Part shown: piece after piece, positions 24,208-33,095 of the stretch | How positions within the stretch are numbered: the first letter of the stretch is position 1 | How the letters are laid out: every line of letters begins with the position of its first letter | Source of the DNA: Oscillospiraceae bacterium | Lineage (GTDB): Bacteria; Bacillota; Clostridia; Oscillospirales; Ruminococcaceae | Direction: 5' to 3' | Assembly (NCBI GenBank): GCA_022787085.1 | Contig: JALFVE010000038.1 | Span: 33,809 to 97,808 of the forward strand | Length of the DNA stretch: 64,000 nt | Made by a program: the position numbers and the translations under genes | Notes under the pieces: generated by a model | The model's input: the letters and a program-made list of their open reading frames with translations, nothing else | Databases searched by the model: none | What the model was told of the DNA's origin: nothing

Positions 24208-25065
24208 TTGAACAGCAATATCAAGGTCGCCGCAATCCACGATCTTTCGGGAATGGGGCGCTGCTCATTGTCGGTGATACTTCCCACTCTTTCGGCAATG
24301 GGGATACAGGTCTGTCCCGTTCCCACGGCAATCCTCTCCACTCATACGGGAGGCTTTGGGGATGTGGTAATGCGGGACCTTACGGATTATATCATTCCCG
24401 CTCTCGAGCATTACAAAAGGCTCAAAGCGGATTTTGACTGCGTTTACAGCGGATTTCTGGCTTCTACCAGTCAGATAGATCACTGCCTTGAGTTTTTCGC
24501 AAGCTATCCCAAGGCATTAAAGGTGGTTGACCCCGTTATGGCAGATCACGGAAAGCCTTACAAGACCTGCACTGCAGAACTTCGGCGCAGAATGGGTGAG
24601 CTTGCCGCAGTGGCTGATATGATAACTCCCAATATGACCGAGGCTGCAATTCTTCTGGGTGAGGACCCCGGGCTTATGCCCCGCTCCTCCTCGGAGATGA
24701 AAAGTATTCTTGTGAGGCTCTCGGAAATGGGACCGGGCACTGTCGTAATCACCAGCGCATATATCTGCGGCGAATACTGCAATGCAGGCTATGACAGGGA
24801 GCATAATAAATTCTGGAAGGTGCCTTATGTGCAGGTAAATGCGGGTTATCCCGGCACGGGTGACGTTTTCGCTTCGGTGCTGACAGGCTCCGTGCTGAGA
24901 GGAGACAGCCTGCCCATTGCCATGAACAGGGCTGCATCCTTCCTTGAGCTTGCAATCAAGACGACCTATGGCTACAGCACCGACCCCAGAGAGGGTATTC
25001 TGCTTGAACGCTGCCTTGATTTCCTTACGCAGAGCCATAATCTCTGCGATTATGAAACGCTTTAG
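24208..25065 (+). CDS. pyridoxal/pyridoxamine kinase family protein
   Basis: The 285-residue ribokinase-fold protein probably phosphorylates pyridoxal, pyridoxine or pyridoxamine for PLP salvage. Evidence: AAIHDLSGMGRCSL at the N-terminus, the substrate region VCPVPTAILSTHTGGFGDV, VDPVMADHGKPY, and the anion-hole and catalytic-base region GYPGTGDVFASVLTG. The start is the TTG at 24208, eight bases after AAAGGTGG; a GTG at 24196 lies inside that site. It sits 11 bases before trmL in a co-directional run. PdxY-like is more likely than ThiD-like given the TGGFGD motif. Confidence 0.88.
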   Translation: MNSNIKVAAIHDLSGMGRCSLSVILPTLSAMGIQVCPVPTAILSTHTGGFGDVVMRDLTDYIIPALEHYKRLKADFDCVYSGFLASTSQIDHCLEFFASYPKALKVVDPVMADHGKPYKTCTAELRRRMGELAAVADMITPNMTEAAILLGEDPGLMPRSSSEMKSILVRLSEMGPGTVVITSAYICGEYCNAGYDREHNKFWKVPYVQVNAGYPGTGDVFASVLTGSVLRGDSLPIAMNRAASFLELAIKTTYGYSTDPREGILLERCLDFLTQSHNLCDYETL

Positions 25066-25076
25066 GAGGCGGGATA

Positions 25077-25574
25077 ATGCGTCTGAATATAGTTCTTTGC
25101 GAGCCTCAGATACCCCAGAATACGGGAAATATCGCCCGCACCTGCGCTGTTACGGGGGCAAGGCTCCATCTTATACGACCTCTGGGCTTTCAGATAGACG
25201 ACAAAAAGCTGAAAAGGGCGGGTCTTGATTATTGGGACAAGCTGGATATCAGCTATTATGATAATATTGAGGATTTTTTCGGGAAAAACGAAGGGGAAAG
25301 CTTTTTCTTCTTTACCACAAAGGGAAGAAAGATCCACTCGGAGGCAAAGTATCCCGATAATTCCTTTCTGATATTCGGCAGGGAGGATGCGGGGCTTCCC
25401 GAGGAGCTTTTATACGCTCATCCCGAGGAATGTGTCCGGATACCTATGAGAAGCACTCTCAGGAGCCTTAATCTGTCAAATTCCGCCGCCATAGCGGTCT
25501 ACGAGGTACTAAGACAATGGGATTATCCCGACCTTGAGACTGAGGGCAGGCTGACAAAATACACTTGGGACTGA
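25077..25574 (+). CDS. trmL: tRNA (cytidine/uridine-34-2'-O)-methyltransferase TrmL
   Basis: This SPOUT methyltransferase modifies the wobble base of tRNA-Leu isoacceptors using SAM. The 165 residues carry all SPOUT blocks: LNIVLCEPQIPQNTGNIART, LHLIRPLGFQ, the C-terminal knot LIFGREDAGLPEELL, and RIPMRSTLRSLNLSNSAAIA. The DYWDK segment after helix two is typical of TrmL. The start follows AGGAGGCGGGATA. It lies between the kinase and degV with short gaps of 11 and 24 bases. Confidence 0.95.
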   Translation: MRLNIVLCEPQIPQNTGNIARTCAVTGARLHLIRPLGFQIDDKKLKRAGLDYWDKLDISYYDNIEDFFGKNEGESFFFFTTKGRKIHSEAKYPDNSFLIFGREDAGLPEELLYAHPEECVRIPMRSTLRSLNLSNSAAIAVYEVLRQWDYPDLETEGRLTKYTWD

Positions 25575-25598
25575 CCGTCCCGGAAAGGATATCATATC

Positions 25599-26468
25599 AT
25601 GTCAAAAATCAAGCTTATCACAGATTCTGCCAGCGATATCACCAAGGAGCTCAGTGAAAAATACGGCATTGATGTTCTGGGCTTCCCCATAACTGTTGGC
25701 GACAGGAGCTTCAGAGACGGGGACATCTCCAAAGACGAGTATTACGACCTTATTGACAAGTCTCCCGAGCTGCCCGTTCATTCACAGCTTACCGTATTTG
25801 AATTTGAGGAGCTTTTTGAGAAGTTTGCGGGGGAGGGATACGAGGATATTTTCTTTATCTCCATAAATTCCCACGGCTCGGCGACCTATCAGAATGCCTG
25901 CCATGCAAGGGATAATTTCTTCACGGCTCATCCCGAGAAAAAGGATAGTCTGAGGATAAGAGTCATGGATTCCACAAGCTATTCGGGAACCTACGGCTAT
26001 CCTGTTATTGAGGCTGCCAAAATGGCGGAGGAGGGAAAATCTGCCGACGAGATCGAAAAATATCTTGCAGACTGGTTCGAGGTATGCGAGGTATATCTTG
26101 CGGCTTATTCCCTGAGATTTGTCAAGAAATCGGGCAGGATAAGCGCTGCAGCAGCTTTTGCGGGAGAGCTTCTGGGACTGAAGCCCGTTATCCTTCTCAA
26201 GGGCGAGGGAACTAAGGTTGTCGCAAAGCCCCGAGGAGAGCAGAACGTCGTTCCCAAGCTTGCGGACATCACCTGTGACAGGATAGCCGAAGGCTCGCCA
26301 TACATCATCATCGGCGGAAAAAATATGAAATATGCCGATGAGATCGCCAAGGTGCTCACCGACAGGCTGGGTTATCCTCCCGTTGACATTGTGTTCAGAG
26401 TGGGCGGCGCCATTGCTGCAAACAGCGGCTTCGACATGGTTGCCACTGCATTCAAAGCAAAAAAATAA
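25599..26468 (+). CDS. DegV family fatty-acid-binding protein
   Basis: The 289 residues open with KIKLITDSASDITKELSEKY, the DegV signature, followed by the DGDIS turn, YEDIFFISINSHGSATYQNA and MDSTSYSGTYGYPV (lipid-binding Ser region). DegV/FakB proteins present fatty acids to the FakA kinase for incorporation into phospholipid. No fakA gene is adjacent. The start follows GGAAAGGAT. It is 24 bases downstream of trmL and 18 bases upstream of the BY-kinase gene, so they probably share a transcript. Confidence 0.92.
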   Translation: MSKIKLITDSASDITKELSEKYGIDVLGFPITVGDRSFRDGDISKDEYYDLIDKSPELPVHSQLTVFEFEELFEKFAGEGYEDIFFISINSHGSATYQNACHARDNFFTAHPEKKDSLRIRVMDSTSYSGTYGYPVIEAAKMAEEGKSADEIEKYLADWFEVCEVYLAAYSLRFVKKSGRISAAAAFAGELLGLKPVILLKGEGTKVVAKPRGEQNVVPKLADITCDRIAEGSPYIIIGGKNMKYADEIAKVLTDRLGYPPVDIVFRVGGAIAANSGFDMVATAFKAKK

Positions 26469-26486
26469 AGGAGCGTTTTCTCTCAG

Positions 26487-27941
26487 ATGGAAGAAACGAT
26501 TGATTTAAAAAAGCTTATTATCGTTCTGAAAAAGCACTTTCTCCCTATTGTCATGGCGGCTGTGCTGTGCGGCGGAGGGTGCTTTGCACTGGCGGAGTTT
26601 GTTATTCCGAAAAAATATGAGTCGTCTGCTCTGCTTTATGTGGAGAACAATCGAAAAAGTGGAGATGAGCTGAATATTAACGACATCAACGCTGCTCAGA
26701 AGCTGGTAAACACCTGCCAAATCATTTTTAAAAGCAATAAGATGCTGGAATCGGTGATCTATGAGCTGGATCTCCCTTATGATTATGATGAGCTCAGCGA
26801 TATGATCTCGGTCACTTCGGTGAACGGTACGGAGGTAATGAGGATCTCCGCTTCCCACGAGGATCCGAAAATGGCTGCGGATATTGTAAATGTGCTTGTT
26901 ATCCAGGCTCAGGAAGAATTTATGAGGGTCATAAAATCGGGCTCTATCGAGGTCGTGGAATATGCCAAGGTCACTGATGTGCCTGTTTTTCCGAAGCCGC
27001 TGCTTTTCGGCGCAGGGGGATTCATTCTCGGTGCAGCTGCCGCATATATCATTTTCCTCATAATCGAGCTTATGAACGTTACCATTACGGGTATGGACGA
27101 TCTTTCCAAGATATACGGCGTGCCTGTTTTTGCAGAGGTCCCCGATTTCGAGCTGACTGCGGGTAAGCGAAGCTCTTCGGCTCGTCCCGCTGTGCGAAAG
27201 CGATTTCTGCTTGATGAAAGCACTCCATTTGCTGTTGCCGAGTCATATCGCACTGCCCGAACCAATCTGCTTTTTTCTCTGGCTGTGGGCGGGAAAAATA
27301 TTATCGCCTTTACCAGCGCAAATCCCGGAGAGGGAAAATCCACCACCTGCGCAAATATGGCTGTTGCCTTTTCGGATATGGGAAAAAGGGTGCTGCTCAT
27401 AGACTGCGATATGAGAAGACCTACGGTTAATATTTCCTTTGAAATTAACGGTGTTAACGGCTTATCCTCGGTGCTGGGCGGCTTCTGCTCTCTGGATGAG
27501 GCTGTTGCAAAGAATGTGAGAGGCTCTCTCGACGTTCTGCCCTCGGGACCTATCCCGCCTAATCCCACTGAGCTTCTGGGCTCCGGAATGATGGCGAGAC
27601 TTCTGGAAAAGGTTTCCGCTGAGTATGATTTTATTCTGCTTGATACCCCGCCCGTTAATATGGTTACGGATTCCCAGCTGATGAATGGTTCTATTGCGGG
27701 TCATGTTTTTGTTGTCAAGGAAAATTCCACCGAGCATCCCGATGTTGCCGAGGCAATGGACAAGGAAAGACTTGCCAGCGGAAAGATACTCGGATTTATC
27801 AAATGCTTCTGTACCTCGGGTGGAAAATCCTCCTACGGCAAAAAAAGATATGGCAGGTATGGCGGCAGATACGGCGGAAAATACGGCTATTATCAGAGCT
27901 ATGGATATGAATATAAGAGTGGGGAAAAGTCTGAGGAATAA
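26487..27941 (+). CDS. polysaccharide-type BY-kinase with fused Wzz domain
   Basis: The 484-residue protein joins an N-terminal chain-length (Wzz) domain with two membrane helices (about 20-40 and 170-195) to a cytoplasmic bacterial tyrosine kinase: Walker A SANPGEGKSTTCANMA, Walker A' VLLIDCDMRRPT, Walker B FILLDTPP. The C-terminal 35 residues form a Tyr/Gly/Lys cluster with about eleven Tyr, the autophosphorylation tail. Firmicute systems usually split these into CapA and CapB; the fused form is of Wzc type. Such kinases control export polymer length, but no glycosyltransferase, flippase or phosphatase gene lies beside it. A terminator follows. Confidence 0.93.
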   Translation: MEETIDLKKLIIVLKKHFLPIVMAAVLCGGGCFALAEFVIPKKYESSALLYVENNRKSGDELNINDINAAQKLVNTCQIIFKSNKMLESVIYELDLPYDYDELSDMISVTSVNGTEVMRISASHEDPKMAADIVNVLVIQAQEEFMRVIKSGSIEVVEYAKVTDVPVFPKPLLFGAGGFILGAAAAYIIFLIIELMNVTITGMDDLSKIYGVPVFAEVPDFELTAGKRSSSARPAVRKRFLLDESTPFAVAESYRTARTNLLFSLAVGGKNIIAFTSANPGEGKSTTCANMAVAFSDMGKRVLLIDCDMRRPTVNISFEINGVNGLSSVLGGFCSLDEAVAKNVRGSLDVLPSGPIPPNPTELLGSGMMARLLEKVSAEYDFILLDTPPVNMVTDSQLMNGSIAGHVFVVKENSTEHPDVAEAMDKERLASGKILGFIKCFCTSGGKSSYGKKRYGRYGGRYGGKYGYYQSYGYEYKSGEKSEE

Positions 27942-27954
27942 CGGCGTAATTATT

Positions 27955-28000
27955 TGCCGCAAAATGCTGTGCAGACCGACAGCATTTTGCGGCATTTTTA
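27955..28000 (+). terminator. terminator after the BY-kinase gene
   Basis: TGCCGCAAAATGCTGT (27955-27970) pairs perfectly with ACAGCATTTTGCGGCA (27979-27994), then TTTTTAT: a 16-base-pair stem. Confidence 0.92.
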
Positions 28001-28008
28001 TATATTGC

Positions 28009-28037
28009 TTGCATTTTTGAATAAAGTGTGTTATAAT
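28009..28037 (+). promoter_or_regulatory. promoter of the Rpn-type gene
   Basis: TTGCAT (28009-28014), 17 bases, perfect TATAAT (28032-28037). Confidence 0.75.
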
Positions 28038-28065
28038 AATCATAAAGGCAGGGAGGGAGATCGTC

Positions 28066-28935
28066 ATGGCAAGAGATGTTGTTTCCGCAAAGCTTGACAT
28101 TATTTTCAAGAAGTTTTTCACTGAAAATGAGGATATGCTTTATTCATTTATATCAAGTATGCTTGATATTCCCATTGAGAGTATCTCGGAGATAAAGATC
28201 ACAAATCCCGAGCTGCCGCCCGAAACGGTTTCGGGAAAGTTCAGCCGTCTTGACCTGAATATGAAGGTGGACGACCGCCTTGTAAATGTTGAGATACAGG
28301 TGAAAAATGACAGCGATTATCGGGACAGAACGCTTTTTTACTGGGCAAAGCTGTATTCATCTGAGCTGAAAAGCGGCGAGGATTACAGCGAATTAAAGCA
28401 GACTATTACCATTAATATAATCAATTTCAATATGTTCGGCGGTGATGATTATCACACTGAGGTGGCAGCCATGGTAAAGGGTACGAACGAGGTGTTTTCG
28501 GATAAATTCTCCATTCACTTTTTCGAGCTGAAAAAGGTGGGGAAGAAGCCCGATCCTCAGAACAGCCGTCAGTTGTGGCTCCAATTCATTAACGCCGACA
28601 GCGAGGAGGATTTTGATATGATCGAACGCACTAATATTCCTATTATGCAGAAGGCTGTTCATGTTATTTATGATATGAGCGAGGATACAAGGATTCGTGA
28701 GATCGCTCGTCTGCGCGAAAAATCCTTGCACGATGAGGCTTCGGCTTTGAAAAATGCAAAGGCTGAGGGTGAAGCAAAGGGCAGAGCTGAAGGAAGAGCA
28801 GAAGGAAGAGCTGAAGGCATAGCCGAGGGCAGAGCCGAAGGCGAAGCAAATGAGCGGAATAAAACTATTGCCCGAATGAAGGATCTTGGCATGACTGAGG
28901 AACAGATCAAAGCTATTTATAAAGGAAGAGAATAG
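28066..28935 (+). CDS. Rpn/PD-(D/E)XK nuclease family (PDDEXK transposase-like) protein
   Basis: The 289 residues begin with the family's SAKLDIIFKKFFTENEDML and include SRLDLNMKVDDRLVNVEIQV, where Asp and the later E-x-Q of the PD-(D/E)xK core can be placed. Rpn proteins are DNA endonucleases that promote RecA-independent recombination and resemble transposases, but they carry no terminal repeats. Residues of about 236-264 are a tandem repeat of the type GRAEGRAEGRAEG, followed by a short TEEQIKAIYKGRE tail usual for the family. The in-frame 12-base repeats could change number by slippage. It is monocistronic, with promoter and terminator, and such genes are often multicopy. Confidence 0.88.
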   Translation: MARDVVSAKLDIIFKKFFTENEDMLYSFISSMLDIPIESISEIKITNPELPPETVSGKFSRLDLNMKVDDRLVNVEIQVKNDSDYRDRTLFYWAKLYSSELKSGEDYSELKQTITINIINFNMFGGDDYHTEVAAMVKGTNEVFSDKFSIHFFELKKVGKKPDPQNSRQLWLQFINADSEEDFDMIERTNIPIMQKAVHVIYDMSEDTRIREIARLREKSLHDEASALKNAKAEGEAKGRAEGRAEGRAEGIAEGRAEGEANERNKTIARMKDLGMTEEQIKAIYKGRE

Positions 28936-28978
28936 GGCATCGGTGTGGTCTGCGATACGAAATCAGGTATTAAAAATT

Positions 28979-29020
28979 ATGCGCAAAGTTCTTTTTCAAT
29001 GGGCTTTGCGCATTTATTTT
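28979..29020 (+). terminator. terminator after the Rpn-type gene
   Basis: ATGCGCAAAG (28979-28988) pairs with CTTTGCGCAT (29004-29013), followed by TTATTTTTAT. Confidence 0.8.
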
Positions 29021-29072
29021 TATATTAATTCGGAATTTTTTCCGTATTTTTCAAAACTATTCCATCCGCTTA

Positions 29073-29101
29073 TTGACATTTGGATAGTATTTTGATATAA
29101 T
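29073..29101 (+). promoter_or_regulatory. promoter of alaS
   Basis: TTGACA (29073-29078), 17 bases, perfect TATAAT (29096-29101). The leader of about 54 bases is too short for a T-box. Confidence 0.9.
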
Positions 29102-29161
29102 ATCAGTATGTGTAAATAAATTCGGGAAGCTACCCGATTACAGATTGGAGTCTTTATTGAA

Positions 29162-31798
29162 ATGAAGTGGACAGGTCTTAACGAGCTTCGTGAGAAGTAT
29201 TTATCCTTCTTCGAGAGCAAAGATCATACAAGAATGGCAAGTGCAAATCTTATCCCTCAGGGTGATAACAGCCTGCTGCTTATAAACAGCGGCATGGCAC
29301 CCTTAAAGAAATTCTTTCTCGGCACAGAGACTCCTCCCAATGTGAGAGTCACCACCTGCCAGAAATGTATCCGTACCCCCGACATCGAGCGTGTGGGCAA
29401 AACTGCCCGTCACGGCACATATTTTGAAATGCTGGGCAACTTCTCCTTCGGCGATTATTTCAAGAAGGAGGCTATTGCATGGGCATGGGAATTTCTCACA
29501 GGCGTTCTTGAGATACCTGCTGACAGGCTGTGGATAACCATTTTTGAGAGCGATGACGAGGCTGAGCAGATCTGGATGAACGATATCGGTATTCCCAAGG
29601 AGAGAATTATCCGTCTGGGTAAGGCTGACAATTTCTGGGAGCACGGCAGCGGTCCCTGCGGTCCCTGCTCTGAGATACATTTCGACAGAGGAGAAAGCTA
29701 TGGTCCCTTTGAAAGCTTTGAGCAGGCAAGCGACTGCGACAGAGTGATCGAGATATGGAATCTGGTATTCTCGCAGTTTGACAGCGACGGAAACGGCAAT
29801 TATGCCGAAATGGCTCACAAGAATATTGATACGGGCATGGGTCTTGAGCGCCTTGCCTGTGCAATGCAGGGCGTTGACAATCTTTTTGAGGTCGATACCG
29901 TTCAGAATATTATGAAGCACATCAGCCGCATAGCAGGCGTTAATTATAAGGATAATGAGAAGTCTGACGTTTCTCTCCGAGTTATCACAGACCATATCAG
30001 AAGCACCACATTTATGGTCGGAGACGGCGTTACCGCTTCCAATACGGGCAGAGGCTATGTTCTCCGCAGACTTCTGAGACGTGCCGCACGTCACGGCAGA
30101 CTTTTAGGCATCAACGAGCCCTTCCTTTATCAGGTAGTCGATACCGTAATTGATGAAAATAAGTGCGCTTATCCCGAGCTTGAGGAAAAGCGTGATTATA
30201 TCAAGAAGCTTATCCTTAACGAGGAGGAGAGCTTTGCAAAGACCGTTGATGCAGGCATGGAAATACTTAACAAAATGCTTGCCTCTGTTGAAAAGGGCGG
30301 AGTTCTTTCGGGAGAGGACACCTTCAAGCTTTCCGATACCTATGGCTTCCCCATTGATCTTACCATGGAGATAGCCGCTGAAAAGGGCGTTTCCGTTGAT
30401 GAAGAGGGCTTCAGAAAATGCGTTGCCGACGCAAGAGCTATTGCCCGTGCAGATCACGATGCCAAGAGCGGCTCATCATGGGACGAGGACGCTATGAGCA
30501 ATCTGGACCTTCCCAAGACAGAATTTACGGGATATGATTATAATGAGCTTGAGATCGGCTCAAAGGTGCTCGCAATATTTAAGGACGGCGCTGAGATAAA
30601 TGAGCTTTCCGAGGGCGACGACGCTGTTGTAATCCTTGACAGGACTCCCTTCTATGCCGAGAGCGGCGGACAGGTAGGCGACAGAGGCGTTATCACCATC
30701 GGCGAGAGCCGTTTTGCCGTTACCGATACCAAAAAGACCTCAAAGGGTCAGTATCTCCATTTCGGCACCATGGAAATGGGCGGTCTCGGCAAGGGTGACA
30801 GCGTAACCGCTTCGGTTGACGTTGACAGGCGTTACGCCATTATGAGAAACCACACTGCGGCTCATCTGCTTCAGGCGGCTCTGAGAAAGGTCCTCGGAGA
30901 TCACGTTCATCAGGCAGGCTCCTATGTTGATGATGAAAGATGCCGTTTCGACTTCTCCCATTTTGAAGCAGTTACCCATGAGCAGTTGGCGGAGATCGAG
31001 GCTATTGTCAATAAGGATATCTTTAATGCTATAAATGTCACCATGACAGAGATGCCCATTGAAGAGGCTAAGAAGCTGGGCGCAATGGCTCTTTTCGGAG
31101 AAAAATACGGCGATATCGTCCGTGTAGTTGAGGCAAAGGGAGTTTCCGTTGAATTCTGCGGCGGAACTCACATTGACAACACCGCCCGTCTGGGACTTTT
31201 CAAGATAATCGGCGAAAATTCCGTTGCATCGGGAATCAGACGTATTGAGGCTGTAACGGGCAGCGGAGTTCTCAAGATACTTAGCGAGGCTGAGAACAGG
31301 ACAAGAGAAGCCGCTCGCATACTCAAGGTTGGCGACGTTTCACAGCTTGCGGAGAAGATCGCCTCCGTTCTTGATACCAACAAGGATCTTGAAAAGCTTA
31401 ATGAAGCACTGAAAAAGCGCATTGCCGACGGCATTTTTGACGATATCATCAAGAGCTGCCGTGAGGTAAAGGGCGTTAAGGTCATGGCGAATATGCTCTC
31501 CAATATTGGCTCGGATATGTACGAGAAGTTTGCAGACGCAGTAAAGAGCATCAACGAACCCTTTATCATGCTTATGGCGGGCACTGCCGATGAAAAGCCC
31601 AAATTCCTCTGCGCTTGCTCCAAGGCTGCTGTTGAAATGGGCGCTCATGCAGGAAAGATCGTTAAGGTCTGTGCTGAGATAACAGGCGGCAAGGGCGGCG
31701 GACGTCCCGACATGGCAATGGCAGGCATCGGCGACAAGAACAAGATCGACGAAGCTATCAACGCATTTGACGGTATTATCGAGGGCTTTATCAAGTAA
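29162..31798 (+). CDS. alaS: alanyl-tRNA synthetase
   Basis: The 878-residue class II synthetase charges tRNA-Ala. Visible parts are the catalytic head (YLSFFESKDHTRMASANLIP, TTCQKCIRTPDIERVGKTAR, MLGNFSFGDYF), the editing domain with HTAAHLLQAAL and the distal zinc site VEFCGGTHIDNT, and a C-terminal oligomerisation/C-Ala region ending with GGRPDMAMAGIGDK. The length matches the bacterial norm. An ATG at 29162 is preceded by TTGGAG at a rather long distance. It shares a transcript with the HIT gene, 14 bases downstream. Confidence 0.97.
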   Translation: MKWTGLNELREKYLSFFESKDHTRMASANLIPQGDNSLLLINSGMAPLKKFFLGTETPPNVRVTTCQKCIRTPDIERVGKTARHGTYFEMLGNFSFGDYFKKEAIAWAWEFLTGVLEIPADRLWITIFESDDEAEQIWMNDIGIPKERIIRLGKADNFWEHGSGPCGPCSEIHFDRGESYGPFESFEQASDCDRVIEIWNLVFSQFDSDGNGNYAEMAHKNIDTGMGLERLACAMQGVDNLFEVDTVQNIMKHISRIAGVNYKDNEKSDVSLRVITDHIRSTTFMVGDGVTASNTGRGYVLRRLLRRAARHGRLLGINEPFLYQVVDTVIDENKCAYPELEEKRDYIKKLILNEEESFAKTVDAGMEILNKMLASVEKGGVLSGEDTFKLSDTYGFPIDLTMEIAAEKGVSVDEEGFRKCVADARAIARADHDAKSGSSWDEDAMSNLDLPKTEFTGYDYNELEIGSKVLAIFKDGAEINELSEGDDAVVILDRTPFYAESGGQVGDRGVITIGESRFAVTDTKKTSKGQYLHFGTMEMGGLGKGDSVTASVDVDRRYAIMRNHTAAHLLQAALRKVLGDHVHQAGSYVDDERCRFDFSHFEAVTHEQLAEIEAIVNKDIFNAINVTMTEMPIEEAKKLGAMALFGEKYGDIVRVVEAKGVSVEFCGGTHIDNTARLGLFKIIGENSVASGIRRIEAVTGSGVLKILSEAENRTREAARILKVGDVSQLAEKIASVLDTNKDLEKLNEALKKRIADGIFDDIIKSCREVKGVKVMANMLSNIGSDMYEKFADAVKSINEPFIMLMAGTADEKPKFLCACSKAAVEMGAHAGKIVKVCAEITGGKGGGRPDMAMAGIGDKNKIDEAINAFDGIIEGFIK

Positions 31799-31812
31799 GG
31801 AGGATTTTGAAA

Positions 31813-32154
31813 ATGGACGACTGCCTTTTCTGTAAAATAATCAAGGGTGAGATACCCTCAACGAAGGTTTATGAGGACGAGCTTTGCTATGCCTTCAATG
31901 ACATTGCACCCACCGCTCCTGTGCATTTTCTTGTTATCCCTAAGGAGCATATTCCTTCGGCAGGGGAGATAACTCCCGAAAATTCTGCTGTCGTTGGGCA
32001 TATTTTCGAGGTAATAGCCAAGCTTTCAAAGGAAATGGGCATGACCGACGGCTTCCGTGTGGTTTCCAACTGCGGAGATTGCGCAGGTCAGACTGTAAAG
32101 CACCTGCATTTCCATGTGCTTTCGGGCAGAGAGTTTACATGGCCTGCGGGCTGA
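31813..32154 (+). CDS. HIT family protein (HinT-type nucleoside phosphoramidase)
   Basis: The 113 residues show the HIT fold: CLFCKIIKGEIPSTKVYEDE at the start and KHLHFHVLSGREF, the His-x-His-x-His triad, near the end. HinT-type enzymes hydrolyse AMP-lysine or aminoacyl-adenylates; those are side products of synthetases, which suits its place 14 bases after alaS. The ATG at 31813 stands nine bases behind AAGGAGG; the in-frame TTG at 31807 is too close. Confidence 0.93.
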   Translation: MDDCLFCKIIKGEIPSTKVYEDELCYAFNDIAPTAPVHFLVIPKEHIPSAGEITPENSAVVGHIFEVIAKLSKEMGMTDGFRVVSNCGDCAGQTVKHLHFHVLSGREFTWPAG

Positions 32155-32175
32155 AATGGCTATATAAATAATTTT
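32113..32175 (+). terminator. terminator after the HIT gene (stem 32175-32186/32195-32206)
   Basis: TCGGCTTTGCGC at 32175-32186 pairs with GCGCAAAGCCGA at 32195-32206 and is followed by TTTTTATTT to about 32215; the feature therefore spans 32175-32215 (the end value listed here is a slip and should read 32215). It also lies at the 3' end of the convergent AraC gene. Confidence 0.8.
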
Positions 32176-32209
32176 CGGCTTTGCGCATTTTGCGGCGCAA
32201 AGCCGATTT

Positions 32210-32971
32210 TTATTTCGAGAATGATTCCTGACTCTGTGAGAACCGCTTTCTGTACTCCTTTGGGGTCATGCCCGTTTCCTTTTTAAAGCACTCCGTAAAA
32301 TGACTCTGAGAGGCAAAGCCGAAATATTCGCCGATCTCCGAATAGGAATAATCGGAGAATTTCAGCATATTTTCAGCAGCCTTGATCTTTTCCCTGCGGA
32401 TAAATTCGCTTATTCCAATTCCCGTTTCCTTTTTAAAAAGTGTTGAAAGATAGCTGCGGTTAATTTGCAGGATATCTGCAAGCTCCTTTGCCGTCAGGCG
32501 GGCTGTCCGGTGATGAAATATATACTCCATTGCCTTGATGACCTGTATTGAATATATTTTTCTTTTTGGCAGCTCCGCCATTTTTTCTGTAAAATCAAGA
32601 AGCATTTCATTGTGCAGGGAAATTATCTGCTGCGCTGCTTTGGCGCAGTCCATTTTGCCGATATAGAGGTCGCTGAGGGTGTAGGCAAGCTCCCGTTCAA
32701 GCCCTTTTTCAACGCACAGCCTTGTTATCAGCGCTGCCGACACCACAAAATGGTAGCGGATATTTTGCAGGGGATCCCGTGAAAGCCGTCCATATTCGGG
32801 GGCTTCGTACATTTTGACATCCTCGGGATCCGCAAGAAGCTTTTTCACGGCTTCCATATTTCCCGCAGTGATATTGTCATAAAATCCATACTCATGTTCA
32901 TATTCCACATGGCTTTGCTGCTCTTCCGACTGCTTTAGAAGCCGATTATTCAGCTCCTTGTTCATGCTCAT
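32210..32971 (-). CDS. AraC family transcriptional regulator
   Basis: The 253-residue protein has an N-terminal all-helical sensor-like part (about 1-150, without a cupin) and a C-terminal AraC DNA-binding domain: LTAKELADILQINRSYLSTL is the first helix-turn-helix, and YSEIGEYFGFASQSHFTECF with KKETGMTPKEYRK is the second. The start at 32971 lies behind GGGAGGCGGTTTT; the frame runs 17 codons further upstream without a ribosome site. It is divergent from the PfkB gene across about 120 bases, so that kinase is its most likely target. Confidence 0.92.
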   Translation of the reverse strand: MSMNKELNNRLLKQSEEQQSHVEYEHEYGFYDNITAGNMEAVKKLLADPEDVKMYEAPEYGRLSRDPLQNIRYHFVVSAALITRLCVEKGLERELAYTLSDLYIGKMDCAKAAQQIISLHNEMLLDFTEKMAELPKRKIYSIQVIKAMEYIFHHRTARLTAKELADILQINRSYLSTLFKKETGIGISEFIRREKIKAAENMLKFSDYSYSEIGEYFGFASQSHFTECFKKETGMTPKEYRKRFSQSQESFSK

Positions 32972-33095
32972 AAAACCGCCTCCCATATTTATCATACAAC
33001 ATATCTTATATAAATGCAACATATTTTGTATTATTTTCTCTTGATTCCAATTATAATAGATGACAATAAGGCTGATTTTATTCGGAGGTGCTTTT

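Noticed and set aside
21237..24240. Frames on the minus strand across recD2 and comF
   Set aside because: They are shadows of recognised genes, with no start signals.
28770..28860. Possible CRISPR or minisatellite
   Set aside because: The 12-base repeats are in frame and coding (GRAEG tract) with no spacers.
29107..29161. T-box riboswitch before alaS
   Set aside because: The leader is about 54 bases, with no AGGGTGGNACCGCG box and no terminator. The 40-base gap before trpS also has none.
32175..32215. Coordinate note for the terminator after the HIT gene
   Set aside because: Not rejected as a feature: the terminator listed with start 32175 ends at 32215 (stem 32175-32186/32195-32206 plus T-run); the listed end of 32113 is an error.
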